From contig NZ_CP117425.1 of assembly GCF_030687295.1 (NCBI RefSeq), positions 3,848,001 to 3,912,000 of the forward strand: a DNA stretch of 64,000 nt, given 5' to 3'. Shown piece by piece: positions 52,631 to 64,000 of this stretch. Numbering within the stretch: position 1 is the stretch's first letter; every line of letters starts with the position of its first letter. A program made the position numbers and the translations under genes. The DNA is from Pseudomonas beijingensis (lineage in GTDB: Bacteria > Pseudomonadota > Gammaproteobacteria > Pseudomonadales > Pseudomonadaceae). Below the pieces are notes generated by a model. It was not told the origin of the DNA. It saw only the letters and a program-made list of their open reading frames with translations, and made no database searches.

Positions 52631-53155
52631 AGGCGTCAGGCGCAGGCCGGTTTTTTTCAGGATGCGGCTGCTCACCAGCATGTCGTCGCCGGTGCAGGCG
52701 TCCCCCAGCAGGTAGCGCAAGTGTTCACGGTAACTGTCGATTTCTTCGCGACTGCGGCCATGGACCATGGCGAACAGGTTGTAGCGCCAGCCGGGCCGAC
52801 GCGGGCGCCGGTAGCAGTGGCTGACGAAGGGCTGCGCCCCCAGCAGGGCGCCGAGGCGCGAAATGTCGGCATCGGCCACGTCCCAGACCGTCATGCCGTT
52901 GTGGCGATAACCCAGGCGGTAGTGATTGGGCACGGCTGCGATGCGCCGGATCGCCCCTTCGGCTTGCAGGCGCTTGAGCAGGTCGAGGGTGGATTCCACG
53001 TTCAAGCCCAGTTGCTCGGCCAGCCAGGCCCAGGGGTCTTCGAGCAAGGGCAGGCCGGCCTGGGTCAGTTCCACCAGGCGCAGGGCCAGGGGTGTTTCAT
53101 CCCGCCGTGGCGGCGCTTGCCACGAAGACTCAGACGGGGAAATACAGGCCGACAT
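52586..53155 (-). CDS. nirH: NirH, siroheme decarboxylase subunit family
   Basis: A 189-residue Lrp-like protein that, with NirD, NirL and NirG, decarboxylates siroheme to didecarboxysiroheme. The helix-turn-helix-like N-terminal part includes DPWAWLAEQLGLNVESTLDLLKRL, followed by the heme-binding RHNGMTVWDVAD region. The normal ending RILKKTGLRLTP is followed by VGATLARQTGASVL, which is entirely encoded by a REP element. The tail is thus strain-specific. It overlaps nirG by 26 bases. Confidence 0.9.
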   Translation of the reverse strand: MSACISPSESSWQAPPRRDETPLALRLVELTQAGLPLLEDPWAWLAEQLGLNVESTLDLLKRLQAEGAIRRIAAVPNHYRLGYRHNGMTVWDVADADISRLGALLGAQPFVSHCYRRPRRPGWRYNLFAMVHGRSREEIDSYREHLRYLLGDACTGDDMLVSSRILKKTGLRLTPVGATLARQTGASVL

Positions 53156-53573
53156 GGTAGGTCTCCTCTTTGGGCAGGTTCAGCGGCACCAGGCCGGTCA
53201 AATGTTCGATGCGCAGCAGGGTGTCGTGGATCGCCTGTTCGCTGGGGCAGGCGAGCACGAACCACATGTTCCAGGTGTGCTCGCGGCGGTAGTTGTGGGC
53301 GACTTCGGGCATGTCGGCGAGCAGCTCGGCGATGGTGTCGAAGCGCGGCTCGGGCACCGCCAGCGCCGCCAGGGTGAACGCACCGCCCAGGCGATCGATG
53401 TCGAACATCGGGCCGAAGCGGGTGAGTACACCGTCGTTGAGCAGCTCATGCAGGCGGTCGAGCAACTCGCTACTGCTGCTGTCCAGCTCCTGGGCGAGGG
53501 CTTGCCAAGGGTGGCGCACTAGGGGCAGGCCCAGTTGCAGGCGATTGATCAGGCGGCGGTCCAGGTCATCCAT
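53130..53573 (-). CDS. nirG: NirG, siroheme decarboxylase subunit family
   Basis: A 147-residue member of the NirDLGH family. The N-terminal [20 protein letters not shown] helix region and the [20 protein letters not shown] ligand region are family-typical. It takes part in side-chain decarboxylation of siroheme for d1-heme. ATG 53573 gives the family start [10 protein letters not shown]. It overlaps nirL by eight bases. Confidence 0.9.
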   Translation of the reverse strand: MDDLDRRLINRLQLGLPLVRHPWQALAQELDSSSSELLDRLHELLNDGVLTRFGPMFDIDRLGGAFTLAALAVPEPRFDTIAELLADMPEVAHNYRREHTWNMWFVLACPSEQAIHDTLLRIEHLTGLVPLNLPKEETYHVGLYFPV

Positions 53574-54078
53574 CGATACGGGCTCCGGCCGGTGCGGCGA
53601 AACGTCCACCGCATTGCTTGAACAACTGCGTGCTGAACAGCAACTGGTGGGGCAGGTCGTCCAGCAGATGTTCTTCAAGCAGCGCCTGGACCTGAGCCTC
53701 GACACGGTCACGCTGGCGCCCGTGGATCATGCAGAACAGGTTGTATTGCCACTGGGGCAGGCGCCGCGGGCGCTGGTAGCAAAGACTGATGCCGGGGGCC
53801 TGACCGAGGCGACGGCCGACTTCATCGACCAGGGCGTCCGGCACGTCCAGCACCAGCATGGCGTTGGCGGCAAATCCCAGGGCGCGATGGTTGACCACCA
53901 GGCCGACGCGCCGGAACAGCCCCTGTTCATGCCAGCGCTGCACCTGCTCGAGCACCTGTGGCTCGCTGGCTTCGATCTGCTCGGCCAGCGCCTGGAAGGG
54001 ACGCGGTGTCAGGGGCAGGCCGGTTTCCAGTAGACGGCGCAGTGCCAGTGACTGTTGCTCGCTCAGGGCGTTTTTCAT
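53566..54078 (-). CDS. nirL: NirL, siroheme decarboxylase subunit family
   Basis: A 170-residue Lrp-like protein with the family order: [29 protein letters not shown] at the start and [24 protein letters not shown] in the heme-binding part. It works with NirD, NirG and NirH. It overlaps nirD by four bases. Confidence 0.9.
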   Translation of the reverse strand: MKNALSEQQSLALRRLLETGLPLTPRPFQALAEQIEASEPQVLEQVQRWHEQGLFRRVGLVVNHRALGFAANAMLVLDVPDALVDEVGRRLGQAPGISLCYQRPRRLPQWQYNLFCMIHGRQRDRVEAQVQALLEEHLLDDLPHQLLFSTQLFKQCGGRFAAPAGARIDG

Positions 54079-54533
54079 GAGATGGCCTCCAGGGCAAAGC
54101 CCAGGTCGATGCGGTAGGCGGTGAGCATGGGCAGGTCCAGTGGCGTCAGACCGGTGTCGCGTTCCAGTTCCTGGAGGATGTTGTCCAGGTGCGCCCGGTT
54201 GGGGCCGGTCAGCACGAACCAGAGGTTGTAGCGATGCTCCCGGGCGTAGTTGTGATTGACTTCCGGGTATTGGCTGACGCGTGCCGCTACCTGGTGCAAA
54301 CGCTCTTCGGGCACGGCCAGGGCGGCGAGGGTGCTGGCCCCGGCCCGGGTGTGTTCGAACACCGGACCGACCCGCGATAAGGTCCCGGCGACTTGCAGGT
54401 GGTGCAGGCAGTTGATGACCTGCGCCTCGCTGCAGCCCAAGGCCTGGGCCATGGCTTGATAGGGCTCGGCGCACAACGGCAGGCCATGCTGGAATCGATC
54501 GATCAGGCGCCGGGCCAGTGAGTTGGGTGTCAT
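54075..54533 (-). CDS. nirD: NirD, siroheme decarboxylase subunit family
   Basis: A 152-residue Lrp-like protein: [31 protein letters not shown] at the N-terminus and [20 protein letters not shown] in the active-site region. It is the first of the four paralogues nirD-L-G-H, arranged head to tail with short overlaps. Two bases separate it from nirF. Confidence 0.9.
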   Translation of the reverse strand: MTPNSLARRLIDRFQHGLPLCAEPYQAMAQALGCSEAQVINCLHHLQVAGTLSRVGPVFEHTRAGASTLAALAVPEERLHQVAARVSQYPEVNHNYAREHRYNLWFVLTGPNRAHLDNILQELERDTGLTPLDLPMLTAYRIDLGFALEAIS

Positions 54534-54535
54534 GG

Positions 54536-55714
54536 TCAGTACCCCGGCTTGTGCGTACGGCTGCTGAAGAAAATGCCGCTGGGGCTCAGGGCCGACAGGC
54601 TGCCCAGGCGCTCGAGCCGATACGGGTCCCAGACCTGGACCTCGCCACCGTCCCGGGCCGACAGCCACAGTTGGTCGCCCCGGGCGGTGAACTCCATGTG
54701 CAGCACGGCCGGGCCGGGCCGCAGGTCGGCGACGATGGCGTGGGTCTGGGTGTCGATGACCTGGACGCGGTCGTTGTCCGGGTAGGCAAAGTTGACCCAC
54801 AGCTGCCGGCCGTCCGGTCGCGCCGTGACGAATACCGGTTGGCCGGCCACGGCGATGGCGTCGGTCTGCTGCCAGTCCTGGGCATTCATCACCAACACCT
54901 GGTGATGCCCGACGGCAGGCACGAAGGCTTGCTGGTCGGCCAGGGCCCAGCCTTCCAGATGCGGCATTTTGTACACCGGGAGTCGCGCCTGGCCGCGCCC
55001 GTAATGCCCCAACACCCGTTTCACCCCGCGCTCCGGATGCCAGAGATCGAGTTGGGCCATGCCGTCTTCACCGAACAGCCCGGCCATGTAATAGCGGCCG
55101 TCCGGGGTGATCAGGGCGTCGTAGGGTTGCAGCCCGATGGCGGTGAAACGCTCGATGCGCGGGGTGAGGCCCTGGCTGAAGTCGGCGGTCCAGATTTCGC
55201 CGGTGTCGAACAGGCTGAACACGAAACGTTGTCCCGGCGCATCCACCAAGCCGACCACCCGTGAACGTTTTTGGCCGCCGGGCAACGATGTGGCCGGGAT
55301 GTCGGCGACTTGTTCCAGGGTCTGGGCATCGAACACCTTGACACCACCGGGCTCGTAGTTGGAGACGGCGATCAGCTTGCCGTCCTGGCTGATCGCGCCG
55401 CCGATGCTGTTGCCGCCCTGGATGATTCGGCGCTCGATGCGCGCGCCCAGCAGGTCGACTTTGCTCAGGCCACCATCACGGCCGAACACATAGGCGTAGC
55501 GCTGGTCACGGGAGAACACCACCGAGGCGTGGGATAAATCGCCCAGGCCTTCAACGCGGGCGAGGGCGGTGCGGGTGTCGCTTTCGATGATTTGCAGGCT
55601 GCCGCTGGCGCGCTCCACCACCACGCCCAAGTCGCCGGTGCCGCGCAACGGTGTCTGGGCGCAACCGCAGAGCAGCAGGGCGATGGCCGTGGAGGACAGG
55701 AAGGAACGGATCAT
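54536..55714 (-). CDS. nirF: NirF, d1-heme biosynthesis propeller lipoprotein
   Basis: A 392-residue protein. A lipobox-like ALLLCGC at residues 12-18 indicates a lipoprotein anchor. The rest is an eight-bladed propeller related to the NirS d1 domain, with [14 protein letters not shown] and [14 protein letters not shown] d1-contact regions. It acts on a late d1 precursor in the periplasm. ATG 55714 overlaps the nirC stop (ATGA). Confidence 0.92.
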   Translation of the reverse strand: MIRSFLSSTAIALLLCGCAQTPLRGTGDLGVVVERASGSLQIIESDTRTALARVEGLGDLSHASVVFSRDQRYAYVFGRDGGLSKVDLLGARIERRIIQGGNSIGGAISQDGKLIAVSNYEPGGVKVFDAQTLEQVADIPATSLPGGQKRSRVVGLVDAPGQRFVFSLFDTGEIWTADFSQGLTPRIERFTAIGLQPYDALITPDGRYYMAGLFGEDGMAQLDLWHPERGVKRVLGHYGRGQARLPVYKMPHLEGWALADQQAFVPAVGHHQVLVMNAQDWQQTDAIAVAGQPVFVTARPDGRQLWVNFAYPDNDRVQVIDTQTHAIVADLRPGPAVLHMEFTARGDQLWLSARDGGEVQVWDPYRLERLGSLSALSPSGIFFSSRTHKPGY

Positions 55715-56040
55715 GAGGCGGGTTTTCCTTGAAGGAGCCGGTCCACCAGCCAGCGAATGTCGTCGGGCGCAAGCAACGCTGCCCAACCGGGCATGGCACT
55801 GCCGGGCCGTCCGAGGGTGACGGCGGCGATGAGGCTGTCGCGTGATTTTCCGGCCAGGGCTTCGTGGGTCAGGGGCGGGCCGAGGCCGCCGGTCAGGTAC
55901 AGGCCGTGGCAGGCGCCACAGTCCTGGTCCAGCAGGTGTTGCAATCGAGCCTGGCGCTGGCTGTCGGGAGCGGCCAGCGCGCAGGTGGAGAAAACCAAGA
56001 GGAGGGTGGTCATCGAGGTGGTGAAGCGGTGTCGTTCCAT
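55711..56040 (-). CDS. nirC: NirC, c-type cytochrome
   Basis: A 109-residue periplasmic cytochrome. Its signal peptide ends CALA. Heme site is Cys41-Gly-Ala-Cys44-His45. A candidate methionine ligand is in GSAMPGW. It supplies or accepts electrons for NirS and d1-heme steps. Overlaps nirF by four bases. A composite REPIN separates it from nirM. Confidence 0.92.
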   Translation of the reverse strand: MERHRFTTSMTTLLLVFSTCALAAPDSQRQARLQHLLDQDCGACHGLYLTGGLGPPLTHEALAGKSRDSLIAAVTLGRPGSAMPGWAALLAPDDIRWLVDRLLQGKPAS

Positions 56041-56081
56041 GACGTCCTCCTGATCAGAAAATAAAGTCGGGCGCGGCCCCT

Positions 56082-56200
56082 GTGGTGAGGGGATTTATGT
56101 GGGAGCAAAGCTTGCTCGCGATACAGGCGCCTTGATCCTTGAAAGACCGCATCGCAGCCATCGCGGGCAAGCCTTGCTCCCACATAACTCTCCTCGCCAC
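56082..56200. repeat. Nested REPIN between nirM and nirC
   Basis: Outer arms GTGGTGAGGGGATTTAT (56082) and TCCTCGCCAC (ending 56200) enclose a second REPIN with arms GTGGGAGCAAAGCTTGCTC and its inverse. The same nested design occurs at 62293-62411. Confidence 0.85.
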
Positions 56201-56222
56201 AGGGAGATGCCCTCAGTCAAAG

Positions 56223-56531
56223 TTATTTAAGGGTCAAGACCCACGCCGCGAGGATCTTGGCTTCCTCTTCCGTCACCGGATTGGCCGGCATCGGCATCGG
56301 TCCCCAGTTGCCTTGCGTGCCTTCCTTGATGTGCTTGGCGAGCACGTCCTGGGCCCCGGCGACGCCGGCGTTTTTTGCCGCGACCTCCTTGAGCGCCGGG
56401 CCCACCACCTTGGTGTCGATGGAATGGCAGGCGGCGCAGGGTTTGCTCTTGAACAACGTCGGGCCGTCCTGCGCCAACGCCGGCAGGCTGTAGGCGGCAG
56501 TCAAGGCCAGGGCAATCAGAATAGGCTTCAT
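56223..56531 (-). CDS. nirM: Cytochrome c-551, electron donor to nitrite reductase
   Basis: A 102-residue cytochrome c8. The signal peptide ends near LPALA (residue 20). Heme site is Cys32-Ala-Ala-Cys35-His36 (KPCAACHS). The Met ligand is in [11 protein letters not shown]. It donates electrons to NirS, encoded 24 bases upstream. Confidence 0.94.
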   Translation of the reverse strand: MKPILIALALTAAYSLPALAQDGPTLFKSKPCAACHSIDTKVVGPALKEVAAKNAGVAGAQDVLAKHIKEGTQGNWGPMPMPANPVTEEEAKILAAWVLTLK

Positions 56532-56555
56532 GGTTTTTCCTCTTATTGATGGGGC

Positions 56556-58421
<1,866 letters not shown>

Positions 58422-58434
58422 TCAGGCCCCCGCC

Positions 58435-59238
58435 ATGAACGCTATCCACACTTTGCAGCACCCCGACGAACCCTTTTATCAACCCCAGGACAACGAGCAG
58501 GCGCTGTTCGAACAGGCCTGGCATCACGGCATGCCGGTGCTGATCAAAGGCCCCACGGGTTGCGGCAAGACCCGTTTCGTCCAGCACATGGCCCACCGGT
58601 TGAAGCTGCCGCTGTACACCGTCGCCTGCCACGATGACTTGAGCGCGGCCGACCTGGTGGGCCGTCACCTGATCGGCGCCCAGGGCACCTGGTGGCAGGA
58701 CGGCCCCTTGACCCGGGCCGTGCGTGAGGGCGGTATCTGCTATCTGGATGAAGTGGTCGAAGCGCGCCAGGACACGGCGGTGGTGCTGCACCCGCTGGCC
58801 GATGATCGCCGGCAGTTGTACCTGGAGCGCACCGGCGAAGTGCTGCAGGCGCCGCCGTCCTTCATGCTGGTGGTGTCGTACAACCCCGGTTACCAGAACC
58901 TGCTCAAGGGCATGAAACCCAGCACGCGCCAGCGTTTCGTGGCGATGCGCTTTGGCTATCCGGCGGTGGCCGATGAAGAGCGCATCGTCGCCCGCGAGGC
59001 GGGCGTGGACATCGCCCTGGCGGCCCAGGTGGTGCGGCTCGGGCAGGCGCTGCGCCGGCTCGATCAGCACGACCTTGAAGAGGTGGCCTCGACGCGCCTG
59101 TTGATTTTCGCCGCGCGCATGATCGGTTCCGGCATGGACCCGCGCCAAGCCTGCCTGGCGTGCCTGGCCGAGCCGTTGAGTGACGACCCGCAGACTGTTG
59201 CCGCGTTGATGGATGTGGTCGATGTCCACTTCGGCTGA
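58435..59238 (+). CDS. nirQ: NirQ, MoxR-type AAA+ ATPase
   Basis: A 267-residue AAA+ ATPase of the NirQ/NorQ group. Walker A is GPTGCGKT at 39-46. Walker B is GICYLDEVVEAR near 100. Sensor and arginine-finger regions follow (SYNPGYQNLLKGMKPSTRQRF). With NorD it helps activate nitric oxide reductase. ATG 58435 starts the family-typical N-terminus MNAIHTLQHPDEPFY. Divergent from nirS. Confidence 0.93.
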   Translation: MNAIHTLQHPDEPFYQPQDNEQALFEQAWHHGMPVLIKGPTGCGKTRFVQHMAHRLKLPLYTVACHDDLSAADLVGRHLIGAQGTWWQDGPLTRAVREGGICYLDEVVEARQDTAVVLHPLADDRRQLYLERTGEVLQAPPSFMLVVSYNPGYQNLLKGMKPSTRQRFVAMRFGYPAVADEERIVAREAGVDIALAAQVVRLGQALRRLDQHDLEEVASTRLLIFAARMIGSGMDPRQACLACLAEPLSDDPQTVAALMDVVDVHFG

Positions 59239-59806
59239 AACCGCTGGCGTGTCCCGGCGCTTGCCCGGGGATCTGGCGATGTGGTTTTTCATCCTCGCCG
59301 AATTGTCGGTGTTTGCGCTGTTGATCCTGGCGTTCACCGTTGCCCAGGCGTTGCATCCGCAGATGTTCAGCGAGGGCCGGCAGTTGCTGGACCGGTCCAC
59401 GGGGCTGGCGATGACCCTCAGCTTGTTGACTGCCGGCCTGCTCGCCGCCCTGGCCCAAGAGCAAGTCAGGCACGACCGACCGCGTCGAGCCGCGCTGTTA
59501 TTGTGCGGGGCGTTGTTGCTCGCCTGCGGCTATGTGGCGATCAAACTCACGGAGTACGCCCATCTGTTGGCGAACGGCTTGGGGATGGAGCACAACACAT
59601 TCTTCACCTTGTACTGGATCCTCACTGCGTTTCATTTCCTCCATGTGCTACTGGGCATGGTGATCCTTGCCTGGCTTGCCGAGGGTTGCCGGCGAGGTCG
59701 CTATGGGTCGCAGCGCAACAGTGGGCTGGAATCCGGTGTGCTGTATTGGCACATGGTGGATCTGGTCTGGGTGCTGCTGTTCCCGGTTGTCTACATTCTC
59801 GGTTGA
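59222..59806 (+). CDS. nirO: NirO/NorE-like cytochrome oxidase subunit III family protein
   Basis: About 194 residues with five membrane segments. Family markers are LAMWFFILAELSVFALLILAF at the start and TLYWILTAFHFLHVLLGMVIL near the end. It is related to oxidase subunit III and thought to support nitric oxide reductase activity. ATG 59222 overlaps nirQ by 17 bases; ATG 59213 is the alternative start. nirQOP order matches P. aeruginosa. Confidence 0.87.
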   Translation: MSTSAETAGVSRRLPGDLAMWFFILAELSVFALLILAFTVAQALHPQMFSEGRQLLDRSTGLAMTLSLLTAGLLAALAQEQVRHDRPRRAALLLCGALLLACGYVAIKLTEYAHLLANGLGMEHNTFFTLYWILTAFHFLHVLLGMVILAWLAEGCRRGRYGSQRNSGLESGVLYWHMVDLVWVLLFPVVYILG

Positions 59807-59818
59807 GCGGAGGTGCTC

Positions 59819-60064
59819 ATGTCGGCTTCCCGTGTCTTGATCGCCTGCTGGATGACGCTGGCTGTGCTGAGCACCGGCACCGTCGCCCTGGGCCAGGTCG
59901 CTGCCAGCGGGTTGGTGTCCATTGCCATCCTGGCGGTCGCGGTGACCAAGGCCTGGCTGATCGCCGACGGTTTCATGGAACTGCGCCATGCGCCGCGGTT
60001 GTGGCGGCGGTTGGTGTTGAGTTGGGCGATGGTGCTCGCGATTGCAATCTCATTCACGCTCTGA
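59819..60064 (+). CDS. nirP: NirP/NorF-like small membrane protein
   Basis: An 81-residue protein with about three membrane segments, including a NorF-like pair ILAVAVTKAWLIADGFMELRHAP with W and H residues. Subunit-IV-type partner of NirO. GGAGG lies six bases before ATG 59819. Last gene of nirQOP; a REPIN follows. Confidence 0.85.
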   Translation: MSASRVLIACWMTLAVLSTGTVALGQVAASGLVSIAILAVAVTKAWLIADGFMELRHAPRLWRRLVLSWAMVLAIAISFTL

Positions 60065-60082
60065 TTCCCGACACAATCCCCT

Positions 60083-60211
60083 GTGGCGAGGGAGCTTGCT
60101 CCCGCTGGGCTGTGAAGCAGCCCCAACAGCAACACTCAATCCATCTGACACACCGCGTCAGCAGGTTTTAGGGTCGCTTCGCAACCCAGCGGGAGCAAGC
60201 TCCCTCGCCAC
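60083..60211. repeat. REPIN, GTGGCGAGGGAGCTTGCTC type
   Basis: Complete inverted pair between nirP and the norC promoter. Confidence 0.85.
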
Positions 60212-60214
60212 AAA

Positions 60215-60307
60215 AGCTCACCTGGCTTTCGGGCGGTATTGGAACAACCCAGCAAAACACAACAGCTCACCTGGCTTTCGGGCAGCGCTGGAACAACCCA
60301 GCAAAAC
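60215..60307. repeat. Two 44-bp direct repeats before norC
   Basis: Units 60215-60258 and 60264-60307 start AGCTCACCTGGCTTTCGGGC and end TGGAACAACCCAGCAAAAC, differing at only a few bases. A 5-bp spacer gives a 49-bp period. They lie 12 bases before the Dnr box of norC. Could be regulator sites or a local duplication. Confidence 0.75.
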
Positions 60308-60319
60308 CATCGGAGATTC

Positions 60320-60333
60320 TTGATCGCCATCAA
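60320..60333 (+). promoter_or_regulatory. Dnr/Anr box of norCBD
   Basis: TTGATCGCCATCAA is a perfect FNR/Dnr-type palindrome. Placed at -41.5 it predicts a transcription start near 60368, 23 bases before norC ATG 60391. This also argues against the in-frame ATG at 60361. Confidence 0.88.
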
Positions 60334-60390
60334 GCGGTTTCAGACCCCTCGCTTCCTAAAATGGTCACGCCAAGCAATGAGGAAGTGACC

Positions 60391-60831
60391 ATGTCAGATA
60401 CCTTCACCAAAGGCATGGCCAGGAATATTTACTTCGGGGGAAGCATCTTCTTCTTTCTGATATTCCTGGCCCTGACCTACCACACGGAACAGACCTTTCC
60501 CGAACGCAGCAACCAGGCGCAATTGACGGAGTCGGTGATACGCGGCAAGGGCGTCTGGGAGCGCAACAATTGCATCGGTTGCCATACCCTGCTGGGCGAG
60601 GGCGCGTATTTTGCGCCGGAGCTGGGCAACGTCGTGAACCGGCGCGGTGGCGACGAGGCCTTCAAGCCGTTCCTGCAGGCCTGGATGAAAATGCAACCGC
60701 TGAACGTGCCGGGTCGTCGGGCCATGCCGCAGTTCAACCTGAGCGAGCAGGAAGTCGACGACATCGCCGAGTTCCTCAAGTGGAGCTCGAAAATCAACAC
60801 CAATGGCTGGCCGCCAAACAAGGAGGGCTGA
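60391..60831 (+). CDS. norC: Nitric oxide reductase cytochrome c subunit
   Basis: A 146-residue membrane-anchored cytochrome. The N-terminal anchor is about 13-30. Heme site is Cys61-Ile-Gly-Cys64-His65 (NNCIGCHTLLGEG). Met ligand is in RRAMPQFNLS. It takes electrons from periplasmic cytochromes and passes them to NorB. GAGGAAG precedes ATG 60391, which also lies after the transcription start predicted from the Dnr box. Confidence 0.96.
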   Translation: MSDTFTKGMARNIYFGGSIFFFLIFLALTYHTEQTFPERSNQAQLTESVIRGKGVWERNNCIGCHTLLGEGAYFAPELGNVVNRRGGDEAFKPFLQAWMKMQPLNVPGRRAMPQFNLSEQEVDDIAEFLKWSSKINTNGWPPNKEG

Positions 60832-62262
<1,431 letters not shown>

Positions 62263-62292
62263 CACACCACAATTGTTAATCCGGACCCATTT

Positions 62293-62411
62293 GTGGCGAG
62301 GGGATTTATGTGGGAGCAAGGCTTGCCCGCGATGGGGGCGATGCAGTCTTTCAGAGATCAAGGCGCCTGTTTCGCGAGCAAGCTTTGCTCCCACACAAAT
62401 CCCCTCGCCAC
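62293..62411. repeat. Nested REPIN between norB and norD
   Basis: Outer arms GTGGCGAGGGGATTTATGT (62293) and AAATCCCCTCGCCAC (ending 62411) enclose an inner REPIN: GTGGGAGCAAGGCTTGCCC with a partner of a different subtype (GAGCAAGCTTTGCTCCCAC). Confidence 0.87.
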
Positions 62412-62439
62412 AATGGGCTCGGCTTAAGAGGAAATAACC

Positions 62440-64000
62440 ATGGCATTCACCCTGGAGCTGGAAGAATGGGTCGGCAGTGTCTGGCACCGTTTCATCACCC
62501 GCCGGGCCAGTGCCGATTTTCCGGAGGCTCGGGTCGAGCTGGTCCCCCGGCACCGTGCGCTGCAGGTGCTGTTTCGCGCCACCGGCGGTGCGCCTCACCT
62601 GGGGGTGGAAGCGGTCAGCGACCGCGACCTGTTGCTGCGTCGCAACCTGTTGCAGCAGATCGCCGGCACCTGCAAGCAAGTGCCTTTGGCCTGGTGCGAT
62701 GGCGATAACCTGCGGCTGCCGGCGAGCCTGGCGGCGTTCCCCGATATCGAGCTCAACCAAGAACTGTACCGCTGGCTGGCGTTGCTGGCCGCGCAGTCAG
62801 GACCGATGAAGCACTGGGGGCGAGACAATCAGCGCTGGACCCTGGCCGTGCTGAAGCGCTACCCGGCGCTGCGCCCTCGCTACCGGCGGCTGGTGGACGC
62901 GCACCTGTCCCTGCGTCCCGACCCGGCCACGCTCAACCCGGGCGAAGCCGCCCTGGAGCGGGCGTTGTGCCAAGCCTTGCGCGAACCGGGCAGTGTCGAA
63001 CATTTTCCCCGCAGCGAACGGGCCGCCTGGCCGTTGCCGCTGTGGCTCTACCCACCCCAACACCTGGCCAATCCCCAGGCCGCCAACCTCGAAGAGTCCG
63101 AGCAATACCTGGCCACGCCGTCCGGCGAGCAACAGGGCGGGCGCAAGCGCGCCGAGCGAATCGATGACAGCAGCCGTGACGGTGGGCTGCTGATCGTGCG
63201 CCTGGAAAACCTGTTCAGTTGGACCGAACACGTGGACCTGGATCGCTGGGCGGATGACAGCGAAGACCCGGACGCCGCTCGCGTCGCCGAGGACCTGGAT
63301 CAGTTGACCTTGTCGCGCACCCGCGTGCGCAAGGGCGGTGGCTTGAAACTGCACCTGGACCTGCCTCCGGCCGATGTGGATGACATCCCGTTGGGCGCGG
63401 GCATCCTGTTGCCGGAATGGGATTACCGCAAGCAACGCCTGCAAGACGACTTCGTCAGTCTGCAAACCTTTACCCCCCGCGATTGCCAGCCCCAGCCGTT
63501 GCCCGCACGCCTGCGAAGCTCGGCCCAGCGCCTGCGTCGCCAGTTCGAACACTTGCGCAACGATCGCCAATGGTTGCGCCAGCAAACCCAAGGTTCGGAG
63601 CTGGATCTGCAAGCCTGGCTGGACTTTCATGTCGAGCGCCAGCACGGCCAGTGCAGCGAACGCGGCCTGTTCATGGACCAGCGCCAGACCCGCCGCGACC
63701 TGGCCTGCCTGCTGCTGGCCGACTTGTCGATGTCCACCGATGCCCACCTCAACGACGAGCACCGGGTGATCGATGTGATCCGCGACAGCCTGTTGCTGTT
63801 CGGCGAAACCCTGTCGGTGCTGGGGGATGATTTCGCTTTGTACGGGTTCTCTTCCCTGCGCCGCCAGCAGGTGCGCATGCATGAGCTCAAGGCCTTCAAC
63901 CAGCGTTACGACGATCACACCCGCGGACGCATCCAGGGCCTCAAGCCCGGTTACTACACGCGCATGGGCGCAGCGATTCGCCAGGCCACGCAACGGTTGG
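62440..64000 (+). CDS. norD: NorD, VWA-domain nitric oxide reductase activation protein (truncated by window end)
   Basis: 520 residues are visible with an open frame to the last base. AGAGGAAA precedes ATG 62440. The N-terminal half has no clear domain. From about residue 425 a von Willebrand A domain begins with the MIDAS motif DLSMS (LLADLSMSTDAH). NorD pairs with the AAA+ ATPase NirQ to mature nitric oxide reductase. Roughly the last 90-100 residues should lie beyond the window. A composite REPIN separates it from norB. Confidence 0.92.
   Translation, partial: MAFTLELEEWVGSVWHRFITRRASADFPEARVELVPRHRALQVLFRATGGAPHLGVEAVSDRDLLLRRNLLQQIAGTCKQVPLAWCDGDNLRLPASLAAFPDIELNQELYRWLALLAAQSGPMKHWGRDNQRWTLAVLKRYPALRPRYRRLVDAHLSLRPDPATLNPGEAALERALCQALREPGSVEHFPRSERAAWPLPLWLYPPQHLANPQAANLEESEQYLATPSGEQQGGRKRAERIDDSSRDGGLLIVRLENLFSWTEHVDLDRWADDSEDPDAARVAEDLDQLTLSRTRVRKGGGLKLHLDLPPADVDDIPLGAGILLPEWDYRKQRLQDDFVSLQTFTPRDCQPQPLPARLRSSAQRLRRQFEHLRNDRQWLRQQTQGSELDLQAWLDFHVERQHGQCSERGLFMDQRQTRRDLACLLLADLSMSTDAHLNDEHRVIDVIRDSLLLFGETLSVLGDDFALYGFSSLRRQQVRMHELKAFNQRYDDHTRGRIQGLKPGYYTRMGAAIRQATQRL

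Noticed and set aside
60361..60390. Longer norC starting at ATG 60361
   Set aside because: The Dnr box predicts transcription start near 60368, after this ATG, and the ribosome site fits ATG 60391.

Overview
The window reads as chromosome of a denitrifying fluorescent Pseudomonas (P. fluorescens complex, possibly the P. corrugata/brassicacearum side). The basis is high GC, typical Pseudomonas gene neighbourhoods, a cd1-type denitrification locus in the P. aeruginosa order, and more than twenty REP/REPIN palindromes of the Pseudomonas type. The species placement is inference. I see no tRNA, rRNA, insertion sequence, prophage or CRISPR.

Layout. 1-1387: 3'-truncated CHASE4-PAS-GGDEF signalling gene. 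1756-3555: ThDP-dependent oxidase-like enzyme. 3855-6090: a small secreted EF-hand protein with three EGKCG motifs, then an MNIO (DUF692) enzyme and a DUF2063 partner, which together look like a bufferin/HvfA-type metal-binding RiPP system. 6244-7403: convergent ferric-reductase-like protein plus DoxX. 7580-8329: six-copy tandem REP array. 8340-10388: histidine kinase and a frameshifted OmpR-type regulator. 10613-12256: DUF2790 protein and DipZ-like thiol-disulfide protein. 12928-20518: acoR and a sigma54-type acoXABC-bdh operon for acetoin/2,3-butanediol. 20595-22029: DUF6644, DUF6152 and DinB proteins. 22305-34940: a 12.6-kb hydroxyproline cluster covering 3-Hyp and 4-Hyp, with an ABC transporter and two regulators. 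35180-37889: MFS transporter and MocR regulator. 38132-40279: TonB siderophore receptor. 40331-42630: SDR, tautomerase and LysR. 43588-48817: LysR, MFS permease, glucarate-dehydratase-like enzyme and porin. 48964-63999: nirSMCFDLGHJEN, nirQOP and norCBD (norD runs off the end).

How parts work together. In the first 12 kb, TGTAT-type sites before the EF-hand gene and before the regulator/DUF2790 pair, with a looser relative before the reductase, suggest one metal- or redox-responsive regulon. AcoR plus a near-perfect sigma54 promoter would drive acetoin breakdown. The hydroxyproline genes epimerise, oxidise, deaminate or dehydrate hydroxyproline isomers. The final 15 kb makes and matures cd1 nitrite reductase (with its d1 heme) and nitric oxide reductase under Dnr/Anr-type boxes.

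The strongest candidate for something new is the EF-hand/EGKCG precursor with its MNIO and DUF2063 partners. Other notable items are the shared operators, nested REPINs, a REP that rewrites the nirH C-terminus, and a proline-racemase homologue with a Ser/Thr active-site pair.
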